Assembly (NCBI GenBank): GCA_002110485.1
Contig: MOWL01000068.1
Coordinates: 1,488,001 to 1,552,000 of the forward strand
DNA: 64,000 nt
Direction of reading: 5' to 3'
DNA from: Emergomyces orientalis
Taxonomy: Eukaryota > Ascomycota > Eurotiomycetes > Onygenales > Ajellomycetaceae
Shown here: positions 11,423-23,619 of the stretch, one piece after another
How positions within the stretch are numbered: position 1 is the first letter of the stretch
Layout of the letters: each line of letters begins with the position of its first letter
Program-made: the position numbers and the translations under genes
The notes under the pieces: generated by a model
The model's input: the letters and a program-made list of their open reading frames with translations, nothing else
Told to the model about the DNA's origin: nothing
The model's database searches: none

Positions 11423-12994
11423 ATGGCTACCAACTCTCCTAACCCTATTCCGTTCTCAGAACCCCCATACCTTTGCGGCCTTCCCTCCCCATATTACAGC
11501 GAAGGCCACCTCAGATTCCAGAAAGTATGCCGCGCATTTCTGTGGGAGAATTTGATTTCCCATGCCTTCGAGTGGGAGCGCGAGGGCACCGTTCCAGAGC
11601 ATGTCTGGCATACTTTCGCTAAACATAACATGCTCATTCCTAACCTTGCCTCCCCTCTACCTGTTGCGTGGTTAAAGAAGCTCGGCATTCATGATATTCT
11701 AGGAGTTAAGGTGGAGGATTGGGATTTACTATATACTGGGATCTACTTGGATGAGGTGGGTTTTCAGTATAAAGACAATTGTGGTTGCATTTCTGTTTAT
11801 ATTGTTTACTAATGTTAAACTGTAGATGTCCCGATCAGGATTAAGCGGCCCCCGGACTTCCCTCTGTGCCGGTATGGCATATGGTGTTCCACCAGTTATC
11901 AAATTCGGTAGCCCTCAGCTCCATGAACGGTTTCTCCCCGAGCTTTTAACTTGCAAGAAGCGATCATGCATTGCCATCACAGAACCGGATGCCGGAAGCG
12001 ATGTTGCCAACATTACCACAACGGCCACGAAAACCCCCGATGGAAAACACTACATTATCAACGGCACTAAGAAATGGTATGCGTGATCGTGACATGCTAA
12101 AAAAAATATCCTGCCCTGTTTGGGATCTTGCCCACCATCGAGAATCGGTTTATGGGGAGACTGACATGCATATTTTCAGGATCACAAACGCAATCTGGGC
12201 AGATTACACCACCATGGCCGTGAGAACAGGCGGTCCAGGCGCAAGCGGTTTGTCCATCATTATCGTCCCGCTGAAAAACCAACCCGGGGTAAACATGCGC
12301 CGGTTATACGTCACTGGCCAAACCGCCAGCGGAACCACCTTCATCGAGCTTGATGACGTGAAGGTTCCGGTCGAGAACCTCATTGGTGAAGAAGGCATGG
12401 GAATGAAATACATCATGACCAACTTCAATCACGAGCGTCTCACCATTGTCGTCGGCGTGGCGCGCCAGGCACGTGTTGCTCTCAGTTCTGCCTTCGAATA
12501 CTGTCTAAAGCGTCGGGCTTTCGGAAAGACTTTGATGGACCAACCTGTAGTTCGGCACCGGCTTGCAAAGGCTGGCGCTGAGTTGGAGAGCTTGTGGGCA
12601 TGGATTGAGCAGTTCTTGTACCAGATGAATAATTTGCCCAAGGTGGAAGGTGATTTCCGGCTTGGAGGCCTGACGGCATTGGCGAAGGCTAGAGCTGGTA
12701 TGGTGCTTAATGAGTGTGCGCAGGTCGCGGTGCTAATGTTCGGTGGTAATGGATTAACGAGAACTGGACAGGGAGAAGTTGCTGAACGTAAGTTTTTTTT
12801 CCCCTTTTGTTTTGTATTTTTATATGCCAGAACATGTGGTGTTGACATTTAGTGTGTTTTCAGGGATATATCGTGAGGTTCCTGGCGTTCGGATTCCGGG
12901 AGGTTCAGAGGATGTCTTGCTCGACTTGTCCGTGCGACAGCTTGTCAAGGTCTTCAAGGCGCAGGAGCAGAAGCTGGGGCAGGCGAAGATATGA
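11423..12994 (+). CDS. Acyl-CoA dehydrogenase
   Basis: A four-exon gene: 11423-11755, 11826-12076, 12180-12787, 12864-12994. Together these make 1,323 nt, or 440 residues plus stop. Every intron has GT-AG ends, and codon phase is kept across all junctions. The order is that of acyl-CoA dehydrogenases. A helical N-terminal domain is followed by the signature AITEPDAGSD at about residues 158-167, then the GTKKWITNA segment that contacts FAD and substrate, rebuilt across the second junction. The beta domain comes next, and the C-terminal helical domain contains RRAFGKTLMDQP and MFGGNGLTRTG. The enzyme should be an FAD-dependent alpha,beta-dehydrogenase of an acyl-CoA thioester. The ending IYREVPGVRIPGGSEDVLLDL is the type seen in fungal peroxisomal or short-chain-like members. 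No clear targeting peptide is visible. Substrate chain length cannot be told from sequence alone. Confidence 0.92.
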
Positions 12995-13602
12995 AGAGTG
13001 AGGCAATGTGATAAGAGAATGAGAATAAACATGGTAATCACATCTTCTCCCGCGACGAAACATTACTAGTATACCACTTTTTTTTTTGAATATGCATCAG
13101 GGAGAAAACGTGTATTGGTGTTTGCGTCTATATTTTATTGTAGACATTGAATTAGAATCAGATTTTGGTAAACGTGAAATCTCTTTACTTTTTGACCTAA
13201 ACAACGTGAGGATGATTCTCACCTCTGCAGGTATGATTTAATGCATTCGGGGGGTTGTCAGTCCACATAACCAACAATATCTTTCATTCAAAATAAAATA
13301 GTAAATCTGGCAGACACATACTGCTTGAAGTGTCATCATCGTTAAATCTCAAGCGGAAACTGTGCTTGTCGAGGATAATATTATTTGTCCTGAGTGGATG
13401 GTTTCGGAGCTTTATGTTCCTCCTTTTTCTCCGCAACATCTTCTCTCACCGAAGATAAATGCCGCAAATTAGATTTGGTCTTTCCCACCACATCTGACTC
13501 ACCGACATATGTACTGTACTAATGTACTCTTATAGAAAGCTAAGACATCATATCAAAGCTTTTCAGTCCTCTGCAATCCCAGACCCGCAAAAGACCCTGG
13601 CT
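12995..13602. other. Intergenic, AT-rich 3' flank
   Basis: About 600 bp downstream of the dehydrogenase with a short T run at about 13079. I see no gene in it. Confidence 0.5.
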
Positions 13603-13898
13603 TCACCTTCTTTTCGCCTTCTTCCATGAGCCCCTATGCCAACTCATCAAACGCTCGCATGGTATCGGAGTGGCGTCACTCCCACCATTCTGCGTATTCT
13701 CGATGACCTCACCAAGGAGGTTGCGGCTTTCCTCAAATTGGCTAAGCTTGGTATACGCTCTGCCCAAGTATCGTTTGATGGAGACCATGGTTGGATGCGA
13801 GTCGCCCAAATTTCCCTCTGGCTATCTAAAACATGTTTGACGACATCTTTTGCTTTCGACGACCGAGCCTTTTCGAAAAAGTACCTCTCCAATGTCAT
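13603..13898 (-). pseudogene. TPR-repeat relic (kinesin-light-chain/NB-ARC type)
   Basis: Two overlapping minus-strand frames each carry half of one tetratricopeptide unit. The first reads MTLERYFFEKARSSK and ends VLDSQREIW. The second, shifted by one base, continues GDSHPTMVSIKRYLGRAYTK and then LSQFEESRNLLGEVIENTQ. Together they match the kinesin-light-chain/TPR_12 pattern, in which an Arg/Lys-rich helix ending near Leu-Gly is followed by His-Pro-x-x-Leu. In the second frame a stop codon (13822-13824) directly precedes the join. Fungal NLR-like and kinesin-light-chain-like proteins have many such repeats and frequently decay. Only about one and a half repeats remain, so the parent gene cannot be named. 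The relic is short, which limits confidence. Confidence 0.4.
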
Positions 13899-16157
13899 TC
13901 AAAATTGGTATGTAGAACCGTTTCTGTTGGTTTTTCATCAGCCCATCTTTGTCTGTTTGTGACGTGCAAAGTGTGCTGTTGGGCTGCGTAGATATGCATC
14001 AGCCCGCCTACCCTCCCGGTCATCATAAACCACCGACTTTTCATCTGCGGCACGCCTAGTATATCATGAGAGAACAGCACATTGAGGGAGCGAATATCTT
14101 GCGTATCTCAGAGATGTTAAAGGTCTCTCTCTGTCTGGTAACGGCTTGCTCCGCGTATGGAGCTTTCGTGATCACATTACTCGGCTCCATGGGCCTTAAA
14201 AAAACGGATGCCACCGCCCAGCAGCCATCCAAAAGCGATACTGGCCGGCATCCTAAGATAAGATGTCTCTGCGATGAAAACGGAAACGACGCACCCTGCC
14301 ACATCCCTTAGGAGTCAATGGGTTATAATCCGGTCTCAAGCAAATGAACGAGATTCGTTGTCAAAAAATTGTCTCGCTGCTGTACCTCTTGTTGCCATTC
14401 GCGCTAATCTCTGTTCTCAGATCAGATTTTATAGCCTGACAATCAGTGCGTACGTTTCTCGCTAAAAATGTGGGATGGGTATTGTGACATCGGCGATTGT
14501 AGATAGTCCGTCTTCTTGTCAAGCCAGATCACATCACGGTGTCTCATAACTCAGCGGCTCAAATAAGTACATCTTCATATGAACTCTTTCCAACTTGTGG
14601 AGGTGAATGGACCAGCTGTAGAATGATGTAGATGATAACCATCCTAACACTCCTTCAATTTAGAGCACTGAAATGTTAAGCCATATGATGGGGCTCGAAA
14701 TAAAATGCTACCCCCTTTGTGATGGCGTTTCTCAACTCATACAAGGAGTCAACGGGGCCTCCCAAAAGGTTAGTGTGGATGCGTTTATTCGTGATGAGTG
14801 TTGGAACAATATTATGAGGTCCATTTCTCTCAATGATGACGAAATGGATTGAAGGCCACGCAGTCCCCTCACAGTCCCTTGACTTTGTCTTCGAGAGGCA
14901 CAAATTGAATAAACTTTAGTAGTAAAAGAGTCGGATGGACTAGACGACCCTGCACCACCCTTCAGTATGACGACTGGAGGCTGTTGTATACAGATTAAAG
15001 TTTTCACGAGAATGTCTCAGTGTCATCCTGTCAAGAACTCGCTAGCAATTAAAGTCACTGGAAAGCTTCCCAGGATGGCCCAAAAAGCTGCCCCCAGGAT
15101 GACGTTCCATTCTTAGAAACGCCTTGCGCTACGGATTGATCGACCCTTGGCCCCAAAACCGGTTTTGCGAAAAGAGAAAAATTCAATTGTAAGGAAAAAT
15201 AAGCAGGAAGAACAAGAGAAAATACACCAACAGAATAGATCACAATGGGAATAAAAGTAATAGACGACAATGAAGTTAAGTGGCCTATATAAAAGGAATT
15301 TCTTTTCCCATTGGATCGGAGTAGAGGTAATCGTAACTCACCAAAGAGCGACGATGAACGGAGCCTGATGTTAAGAAATCGGCTCCAGCTGCCGTCATAA
15401 ACCTTGGAAACATGAGCCAGTAACTTAACCCTTGAAACGGCTAATAAAGTGCCCCAGGGTCCCATATTTCTCGCAGCCTTTGACCTCTGTGAGTGGGTTC
15501 CTCGCTGCTACAAGGCAGTCCATCAAGCTACCTCATGCAGACAATGCTCCGCTGAGTTACGACAGCCTTAACTAGCTGAACGCTCGGCTGAATTGCCTCG
15601 TCTCTGATTGGGAGCGAGGAGCACACCCGCTGCGTGTGCTCCGTGCAGGGGGTGGTGGCAGGTGGAGCAGAGAAGGCGAACAGAAGAAAAAGTTGGATGG
15701 GTGGAATTTTTTAAGGTTGTTGGCGGAACTGAATGGACGACATTCATCCACAAAGCGAGAGACAGACACAGGAAATATGATGATATACAGTAACATTGAT
15801 GGTTGGGTTATTATTTACCTACCAGGGATGTTGCGCTGGGGAACAATCTCCATGAGACGAAGCGTACGGGTGAACTGTTAAAAGTCCGGACTGAGAGCCT
15901 CCACTGACACTATAAACCCCCCCATGCAGAGTGTGAGTGATGATCAACCAACGTTCAGCTGCTATCTATAGTATAATACATAGTTCTTCTGACGGTTTAT
16001 GATCATAAATTATTAGTTACATGTAACAGGTTGATATACCCCTCAATTCGCTCGTTTTACACGGTCGACACCCTTTCTTACCCCTCTCCTCATCCATAAT
16101 TACCTGAATCACAATCTGCCTCTCGTTGCGGGAGAATGGCAAAGAGATAGCTTCGCT
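13899..16157. other. Intergenic, no supported gene
   Basis: About 2.2 kb with only short frames in conflicting phases. No domain, tRNA-like cloverleaf or transposase motif was recognised. Confidence 0.45.
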
Positions 16158-17187
16158 ATGCCGCAGAAGCTCGTCGGAGCAAGTGTGTCCTTATTGCTCG
16201 TTTCGTTCCTTTTCGGTCTCTTTCATCTCTTCCCAGCCTTGTCCAGGTTTTACGGTAGAGATGCGTTCTACATGCAAAATGTTGCAGCGCTCAATTGCCT
16301 GGCAAAGGGTTTCGAAGGTCCGTCATGTAATTCTGCTTCTTATCATAGTTATGTTGCTGATATGGGGCTTTATATCTTCAGACACTTGCCCTGTCAAACC
16401 AATCCAACATCACCACCGCACCTTTGATGATGAGCCATGGGGTACGAAAGTACCAGTTCATCGTACGCTGTGGATACTCAATGTCCCCAATATAAATATT
16501 TTCCGCTCAATCACTATCTCCAGTGTGCGCAGAGTAGATCCTTACGATCACGATCCAAGCAAGAAAATCCACGACCGAAAACGAAAACAAAACCAGCATC
16601 CCCTCCCATCTTTACAAATTTCTCGACCAGAAAGATCTTCAAAAAGCTGCCATACAAGGCTTCCACGAAACGACAATGTCAACGATTATGATAATGATAA
16701 TAATAACAATAATAATAATAAACAATCGCCCCAATCGCGTCGAGAGTCGCCCTTGCTCTCGCCACCAGATATCAAAAATAATATCCCTCAGCCCATTTAT
16801 ACTTCACAACAACTCCGTCAACAGCCCCTTTACATATTGAATAACAGTCTTTCTTCATCAATTGACCCGACAAGCCTCAACGCCGAATCTTCCCACCTGT
16901 CAACGCGAAAACAAATCCCTTTTTCTGACCTCCTGCCGTTACTTGTCAGAGCGGTACAACAATATCATCGCTATCATGTTCACCATCCGGGCTCAGCTTC
17001 AGATAAAGCCTTGGGTTCCCAAATCTCAACTTCCCACCTCTCATCTTCAACTTCATCCGCATCATCATCATCCTCATCGTATCCCCTCCGCGCGACGGGA
17101 CATCGAATGTCTTCGCGCGAAAAGGAGATGCGGGGTAGTTTTCTGGGGATGGTTGTTTGCGTTTTAGTTGGCGTGATGTGGATTTAA
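16158..17187 (+). CDS. Unrecognised membrane/secretory-type protein, Ser/Asn-rich
   Basis: A two-exon model starts at the ATG at 16158 (16158-16317, then 16382-17187), with an intron from GTCCGT to TTCAG. The product would be about 321 residues. The first 30 residues contain a strong hydrophobic stretch (SVSLLLVSFLFGLFHLF) that could be a signal anchor. The central part is basic and rich in Ser, Asn, Gln and His, with an Asn/Asp run encoded by an AAT-type microsatellite at about 16683-16720. The last 20 residues (SFLGMVVCVLVGVMW) are hydrophobic and could be a second membrane segment or a GPI-addition tail. I do not recognise the family. The donor is weak, and an unspliced frame also runs from 16126, so the model is uncertain. 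Confidence 0.4.
16683..16720 (+). repeat. Imperfect (AAT)n microsatellite inside a coding frame
   Basis: An imperfect AAT/GAT repeat encodes an Asn/Asp run in the unrecognised secretory-type protein. Confidence 0.8.
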
Positions 17188-18356
17188 TGGAAGAGAGGAA
17201 GGAGGGGGTGGATGGGAGTGGCATGGAAATGGCCAGTGCAGATGATAAGAAGTATCTATCCATTATATATGATTGTGATGTTGCATTTTACGACTATTTT
17301 TTTGTTTTTTTTAATGTTTTCTTTCTTTTACCATTTGGCCTTGCTTATTTGATTTTTACCGGGAGGCTCTTATGGCATTGTGCATAGTTTGGTTGATTCC
17401 CTGACTTAGTGTTGGGAATTTAGCATTTGGCGGGGTATTTCGTTATTTTATTTTATTTTGCCATCGCGCTACAATTGATTTCTATTTCTTCATTCCGTTT
17501 GATAACTTTTGAGATTGTGAGGGACGGAGTGGCAATCGGGGTGGGAATGACGCTATAAACTCAATTCCTCTTTCCGCGAGAATAAAACCTCGTTCCCAGC
17601 CCGAGATCACTCAAAAATTATCAAAGGAACTTGGAACTGACTTCTAATTTATTGGTTTTCTTGTTTTCTACCTTGATTGTTTTTCCACGTTGATTGATTG
17701 ATACCCATCATATTGTTTTAATCACCCGCTACTTGATTCCCTTTTCCAAACAATCATGCCAGCACCCTCGGTTCACTTTCTGTTTAATCCCAAAGTTGCT
17801 GCTAATTTATCTGTGTGCGTATATAAATTTATGAGACAAATGAGAAATCTTTATTCTCATTAGTTTGTAGATACATATTTTTTTGTACATGATATCTGTT
17901 AGCTGCTTTTGTTCAATATTTGAGAGATGAATACCTAGCCATTGGTTTTTGTGGATGAACATTTGAATATTCAAATATTTCTTAAAGTATCAAAAGTCAT
18001 AAAGTAAGAGAGTGAGAAAATATGAAGACATGAAAGATACCAGACTGAGTGTTCCATATACAAGGAAATTGAGACCACATCAAAATGAAATGTATTCTGA
18101 CTCTTAACATCTCCGAGCTGTTCAAATCAAATCAATAACCAATAAATAAGAGCTGACGCTTCAAAAGAAATGCAAGAAATAAAAGATGTGTTCGGTTTTT
18201 AATTTGAAGCATGCACTCTTCCAGAAACAGTTTCTGTCATACTTGCTAAACCATGCCATATAAATTCAGTCATTTAACTCGGCTGATGCTTAGGATTGTT
18301 CAGTCTAAATCAGCCAGTAAACAATCCAACTACCAAAGCAAATCCAAGAAAATGTT
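17188..18356. other. Intergenic region between convergent genes
   Basis: About 1.2 kb of AT-rich sequence between two convergent genes. It holds their 3' flanks and no supported gene. Confidence 0.5.
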
Positions 18357-21267
18357 TCACTTCCAATTCATCACCATTGAGCCCAGTAGATCAATCGGTA
18401 GACATTCCAACCATGACAAATCATTTATCGCACCATCTCGCGATGCACTGGTATACCCATCCCTTCTGGGTGGGAAAAGTGTATCCAACTTTTCCACAGC
18501 GATCGAACACGCGGTTGCTTCCGGCCAGAGGCGGGAGTATTTCCCCATCAACGCAATACTCGTCCACGCCCCTTCCGTAATCACTTCCATCCCTCCAAGG
18601 TCATCAATAACGCCCTTGGGGCACCTACGGGCCGCAATGAAAACCTGAGCACATGCAAACACATATCCTGTTGTCTCCCACACGGCCGGGATGGAGAGAG
18701 TGTCATACCCATTTGCAATATCTACACCATGACTCTCGATTTCATCGACAATGTTGATTATCTCTGCTGCGGCGAGGATACATTTTACCGCACTTTCATG
18801 TGCAATTATATGGGTCAGGGGCAATTCAATTTTATCAAAGGCTAATCCTCGCCGTGCTGGCTGTGAGGTGGCTTTTTGCATTCTTGAGCGCGCGTCAATG
18901 TCCGGCGAAGCGGCTGCGACGATGACCAATAGCGGGCGCCAGAGGAGAAGACGCATGTGTAGATAGCGGATGCGGAGGATGTTGTGTTGGCGCTTTGCTA
19001 GGAGATAGTTTATTGAGTTGGTGTCTGTCTTTGGGTGTAGAAAAGGCGGCAAACCTGCTAGCCAGCTGGAGAGGGACTGATCGGCAGCTAAGAGTGGTTG
19101 GGGGTCAAAGGCCTCAAGCTTCTTGCGTGCATTGGCGTAGTTGGTAAGTCGAAGTTCCTCCTGGATGAGGATGATGTCGTTGTATCGATTGTAGAGGCGG
19201 GCGGAATTGTTGAAGAATTCTATGATTGAGGGGCGGTCAATTGTCGGGTTTCGATCTGCTGGGTCATTAAAAGAGAGGCGGTCGATATAGTCCCTGTCTC
19301 CGGGGATGGGGAGAGGCGTCTCAAAGGAATGTTTTGTTAGAGTTGTGATGCCCATCTTCATGGCAACAATGCTGGATGAAAGAGCATTAGCAAGTGTAAT
19401 TTCGAAAAAGGTAAGGAGAGTGTTGTGGCTAACCATTCTAGCATCAATGAGCAATGCCAAACTCGCCTAAACAGCTCCTGGTTGTCCCTCGAAGCCAAAT
19501 GGTGGCTCCCAGACACGAGATGCAGATGCAGGGGTTGGGCAGTTCGTATGGCAAGCCCCACAAATTTCCAGGCCACTGGTAGGTTATTATCGGCAACAAG
19601 ATATTGAGCCATCACTAGATAGGCCTGAATATGTAGAATCCCCCCTTCCTCTATTCCATTCAGAAAAATAAGCTTTTGGGCGGTCGCAAAGTACTGCTCA
19701 GCATCTTCCAGATCATTTGGGTCAAGTAACAGCGTCGCTAAGGCAAACACCCCGTGGATGAGGCCACGAAAAAGGCAATCTTCACCCGAAACCTCTTCCA
19801 CTGAGTCCGAGAATTCCATTTCCTCCCACAATTTCTCGTAGCGGTTTGTGAAGCTGTTTCGCTGAAATAAAGGTAGATTCACAAACTCCCGCGTAAGATA
19901 AGTGGAGACCAATTTATTGGCAAGAGGGCGATGAGGAAGCGTAAGATCCCTTGAATTCGGGGACATTATTGATAATTCCGCTTTCCGATTTGAAATTTTG
20001 TTTAATCGTTTTAGCTCTCGATCGGAATGAGGCGTGCTTCCTGGTTTTGAGACCCCCGTTCTCTGGAACACAGCTTGTCTGACACTCGAAAAGAAGCGAT
20101 TGGCATAATCTGTTTTTCCATTTTTAGACGAATCCGGGGATCCATCTCCGTCATCGATTTCCTCAGATCCATCGGAATCACTAGATTCTTGAGCTACCAT
20201 GGAAATATTTTGAGCTTGCGGAATGTATGGTCGAGCATTTAGACATTGCTCTCCTCTTTCATAATCACTAGATGCCTGGGCTCTGAGGGTAAGATTATGA
20301 TCTCGCTGAGTAGACGGCTGAATATCTCTGGGCTCTTCCAGCCTTTCATCACCTTGGCTAGACGATCCCTCATCATCTTCGTGAGACTCGTCCGTTTCAG
20401 ATGGCGTCTCGGAGATGGCTCCCAGGAGCTGGAAGCTAGGACTTTCGCGGCGCCGGTGCACTTGTGCTTTTTGCGTGCTGGAGATAGAAATGTCTTGGTT
20501 TCGATTAGTCCCCTGAAGAGCTGTCGGGAGAGATATCCGGGCCTGTTTATATGGGCGTTCGTCTGCGGGAGATTCTGGAAAAGAGGATCGATGCGGCTCC
20601 GGACGCTTTCTATTCATCTCTTAATGCTCAAATTTCCAAATAGACTCCACACAGAGATGAAGGCTCTTACCGCTGCAAGGGTGTAGCAGAATCATATTTA
20701 CAATGTGCCTCTAGCCCTTTTTTCAAGCACGGTTCGCATGCTATCTGAATCAGTAACTATTGGAGCACTTTTTTGCCCGAATGAAAAAGGTATGCTCTCG
20801 CAAGAAGTAACAATTTGGAGCCACCCAGCGTAGGACGCCAGGGAAATGTATAATTTGGCTTGAAATTCATGGAAAATAGAGCATAAACTGATCAATTACC
20901 TGGTGTCTCCCCAGAGCATTTTCTTTTAGCAGCTCTGCACACCAGACAAGCCGACGTAGTTCTTCTTTTACTGGCAAGCTGGCGAGCAGTAGGCTGTGCG
21001 CCTGCTGCAGAAGCCTGTGGGTATTGGCATGTTTGGTCTTTCTGGAAACACGCACTACAGACTACATCAATCCATAGAAAAGAAGATAGATCCGAATATC
21101 AGCATTTGGTCACACGTTCCAAAGTAACGGGTTTCTCAATGTGCGGAGACGGGTTTCTGACCTGGCTGGGCTCCGTCACAACGAATATGTTTTATTTTGC
21201 AGTTTAGGCATCTCCCGACCCGGGGCGGCTTGATGCGGGAAGAATCACCTGGCGCTACACTTTCCAT
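18357..21267 (-). CDS. Transcription factor with two tandem Zn2Cys6 clusters
   Basis: A five-exon minus-strand gene: 21267-21162, 21061-20900, 20740-20671, 20609-19434, 19371-18357. These total 2,529 nt, or 842 residues, with consistent phase. The first cluster is built across intron 1: C20-x2-C23-x6-C30-x6-C37-x2-C40-x6-C47. The second is built across intron 2: C74-x2-C77-x6-C84-x6-C91-x2-C94-x8-C103. Each has the basic linker typical of Gal4-type DNA-binding domains. An acidic/Ser-rich region follows, and then a fungal middle homology region including RRVWHCSLMLE and an alpha-helical tail of about 330 residues. Intron 4 (19433-19372) contains a GCTAAT branch site. Fungal Zn2Cys6 regulators normally carry one cluster, so the duplicated domain stands out. 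It should act in the nucleus as a sequence-specific regulator; its targets are unknown. It is far from the right-hand biosynthetic cluster, so control of that cluster is not implied. Confidence 0.88.
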
Positions 21268-22750
21268 ACTCAAAATGGTTGATTTTTCCTCCGGCCAGCT
21301 GCTGGACGCGTCGGGTAAGAAAACGGCAGCTATGGCGATGCTTGGCACCACAACGGTGAACAGGATGCAGATTTATTAGACAGCTGCACAAAAATTAGGA
21401 CATCATAATGATATTCGATAACCAAGCCGAGTGCAGGATGGAAGGGGTTCTTTCGACGTTGCGTGGCGGAGAGGGAAAAACTTGCGGTATCCATGTGAGG
21501 TTGATTGCACGCGATGAATGGCAGGCGCCTGACCTGAACGCCGGGTGTATGGTTTTGTAACCCGTGTATTTTTTACGAACACTGTAAGGAACAACCAAGC
21601 TATACATGTGTGTATTTTGTATACTATTACTGACTATAACCAGTGCTAAACAGTATGTCGCGTACACTTAGGTTATACCTTTTAAGAATCGTTCAACATC
21701 ATGCACTTTAGGTGCATTGAAAGGAGACATTTAATACGAAATTAAAGCTACGAGATGCTTCACTAATACGGGCTGCGAACATATAAATATCCCACTACTC
21801 CGTACTCTGTAGATACTAGGGTTGTTCAGCTCTGTTAAGTCGAAGGTGAAATTACTAGGCCTCTGCCATCAATTTAAGCGCCCACGAAAACGCCCACCCG
21901 GTCACCAGCCAATGACTCTAAAGTAATACCTCCATTCTCAAGAGCCTCATAGGTGGATGCACTCGAGCATCACGCGTTGTAGGTCCAGAGATTTTTCCTC
22001 GTGTTTGGTGAGATTAGTGAAGGGTGCATCGAAAAACAGCCGTCCTTTATATTGACAATTTCATTTCCGTCAGGATTGGGGTGAAATAGGAAGCCGCATT
22101 GAAACGGCCCTGTGGTATTGTGGACCAACCGCTGCGACGACGAGAGCACAGCTCCCAGAGGGTATTGGGACCGGTCATAGACTACCTTCGTCACAATTGC
22201 CAATACCAACCTCGTTTTCGACCACATTCCGTGATGCAGAGAGGTGTCCGGAATAGAATATCGGTTAAAATTATGTGGATTTTCACGAGAAACTGAGCTG
22301 AGTTAAAATAATGAAAGCCCCTAGAGGCTAAGATTCCGAAAGCAGGATCCGCCAGATTGCTGCAATGTGGGTATTTTGAATGATTTGAATGGGTCACAAC
22401 GGCAACGTATTAGTTACTCGTCCAAGTGGGAAGGTCAACACAAATACGAAATGAAATCCATTCTGGCCACTTTTGCTCCCTAGCCAGCAAAAACCAAAAC
22501 CGAGATGATAGGACACCTCACAGCTCATTTGCAGAGTAATTGCGGCGTGCGTAGCATATCCTCCTCCCCTTTTCCTAGAACCCGTGTCATAATAAGTGCT
22601 CCAATGCCCCTTTTCCCTTTCCTTTTTTTTTCCTTTTTCTTTTTTCTTTTTTTTTCTCCGTCATTTCGCTTTTATCTGGGTATACCACCACCCTCTCTAG
22701 CCAACTAATTTGCATATCAGATTATCAAAGTTTCACAGCCAGAAATTGAT
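21268..22750. other. Intergenic region, mostly promoter of divergent genes
   Basis: About 1.5 kb upstream of both the double-zinc-cluster regulator (minus) and the hydrolase remnant (plus). It has a T-rich/C-rich stretch at about 22600-22680 and no supported coding frame. Confidence 0.5.
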
Positions 22751-23619
22751 ATGAAATTCGTATGCCTCCCAGGGGCCCTTGGTAGTGCAGATGTGTGTCC
22801 ATGCTCCCCGTATCTATATCAAAACAATACTGATCTTTCGTTTAGGTATTCCGCATCCAATTGAGTATGTAGGATATTGGAAACGGTTCTCCCACACCAC
22901 ATAAAATCGCTAACGACATGCAACCTTTAGAAAGCCTCTGCGATAGCTTAGCGTCCGACGGCACAGCAACAGTTTGCTTCACGCAGGGGGGTATTCCTTC
23001 TCGGCCACCACCCGGGTACAAACAATATTTTGGCACACCTACTCATTTCCAATTCTTCCCTAAGATGCTCCAGAGGAGAATATCTGGGCACTCCGAGATT
23101 TTATAATGGGTGACGTCCCAGAAGAGAGCATGCTCATCCTACCGTCTGCGCTCTCACGCCCAACACCGACTAGCGACTTTCAAGCCTGCACTAGACCGCG
23201 TCATGAAAACCATCGACGAGGAAGGCGACGTCAAAAGGATCATCGGATACTCAGAAGGTGCCATCGTTGGGGCAAGTTTAATCCTTGGAGAGCAGCGCAG
23301 GGTTGGAGAACTTGGTAGGCCAGCGAGAATAAAGTTTGCCGTGTTTATATCCGAATGGGCGCCGTTCGATCCCAAAACAGGGAAGTTTCATCTGTCGGAT
23401 GGAACCTGCGAGTTGATAAAAATTCACACATGTCATGTTTTGGGGGCGAATGATCCGTATGTCAATGGTAGCATGGCGTTGTACAATATCTGCAAGCCTG
23501 ACAATGCCAATATTTTCGACCACGGCCATGGTCATACAGTCACGCAAGGTGACAAAATACAAAGAGAATTGACAGACGTGATACGGGAAATGGTATCAGA
23601 AGCCCTAAGAAACAATTGA
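22751..23619 (+). pseudogene. FSH1/LovG-type serine hydrolase, broken by two frameshifts
   Basis: The first exons splice cleanly: 22751-22792, 22846-22864, then a third starting at 22931 after a GTATGT...TTTAG intron with a GCTAAC branch site. They give MKFVCLPGALGSADVFRIQL, then SLCDSLASDGTA and RPPPGYKQYFGTPTHFQFF, typical of the FSH1 (serine hydrolase) family that includes LovG-like thioesterases. After FFP at about 23061 the family sequence jumps to another frame (DAPEENIWALRDF, then GDVPEESM). It returns to the original frame near 23183 (KPALDRVMKTIDEEGD). The second half keeps the nucleophile elbow GYSEG, the acid region GANDP and the His motif DHGHGHT. In the original frame a TAA lies at 23102-23104. 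The two shifts are opposite and about 120 nt apart. No intron explains them, so the gene is either recently inactivated or carries two assembly errors. Confidence 0.75.
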
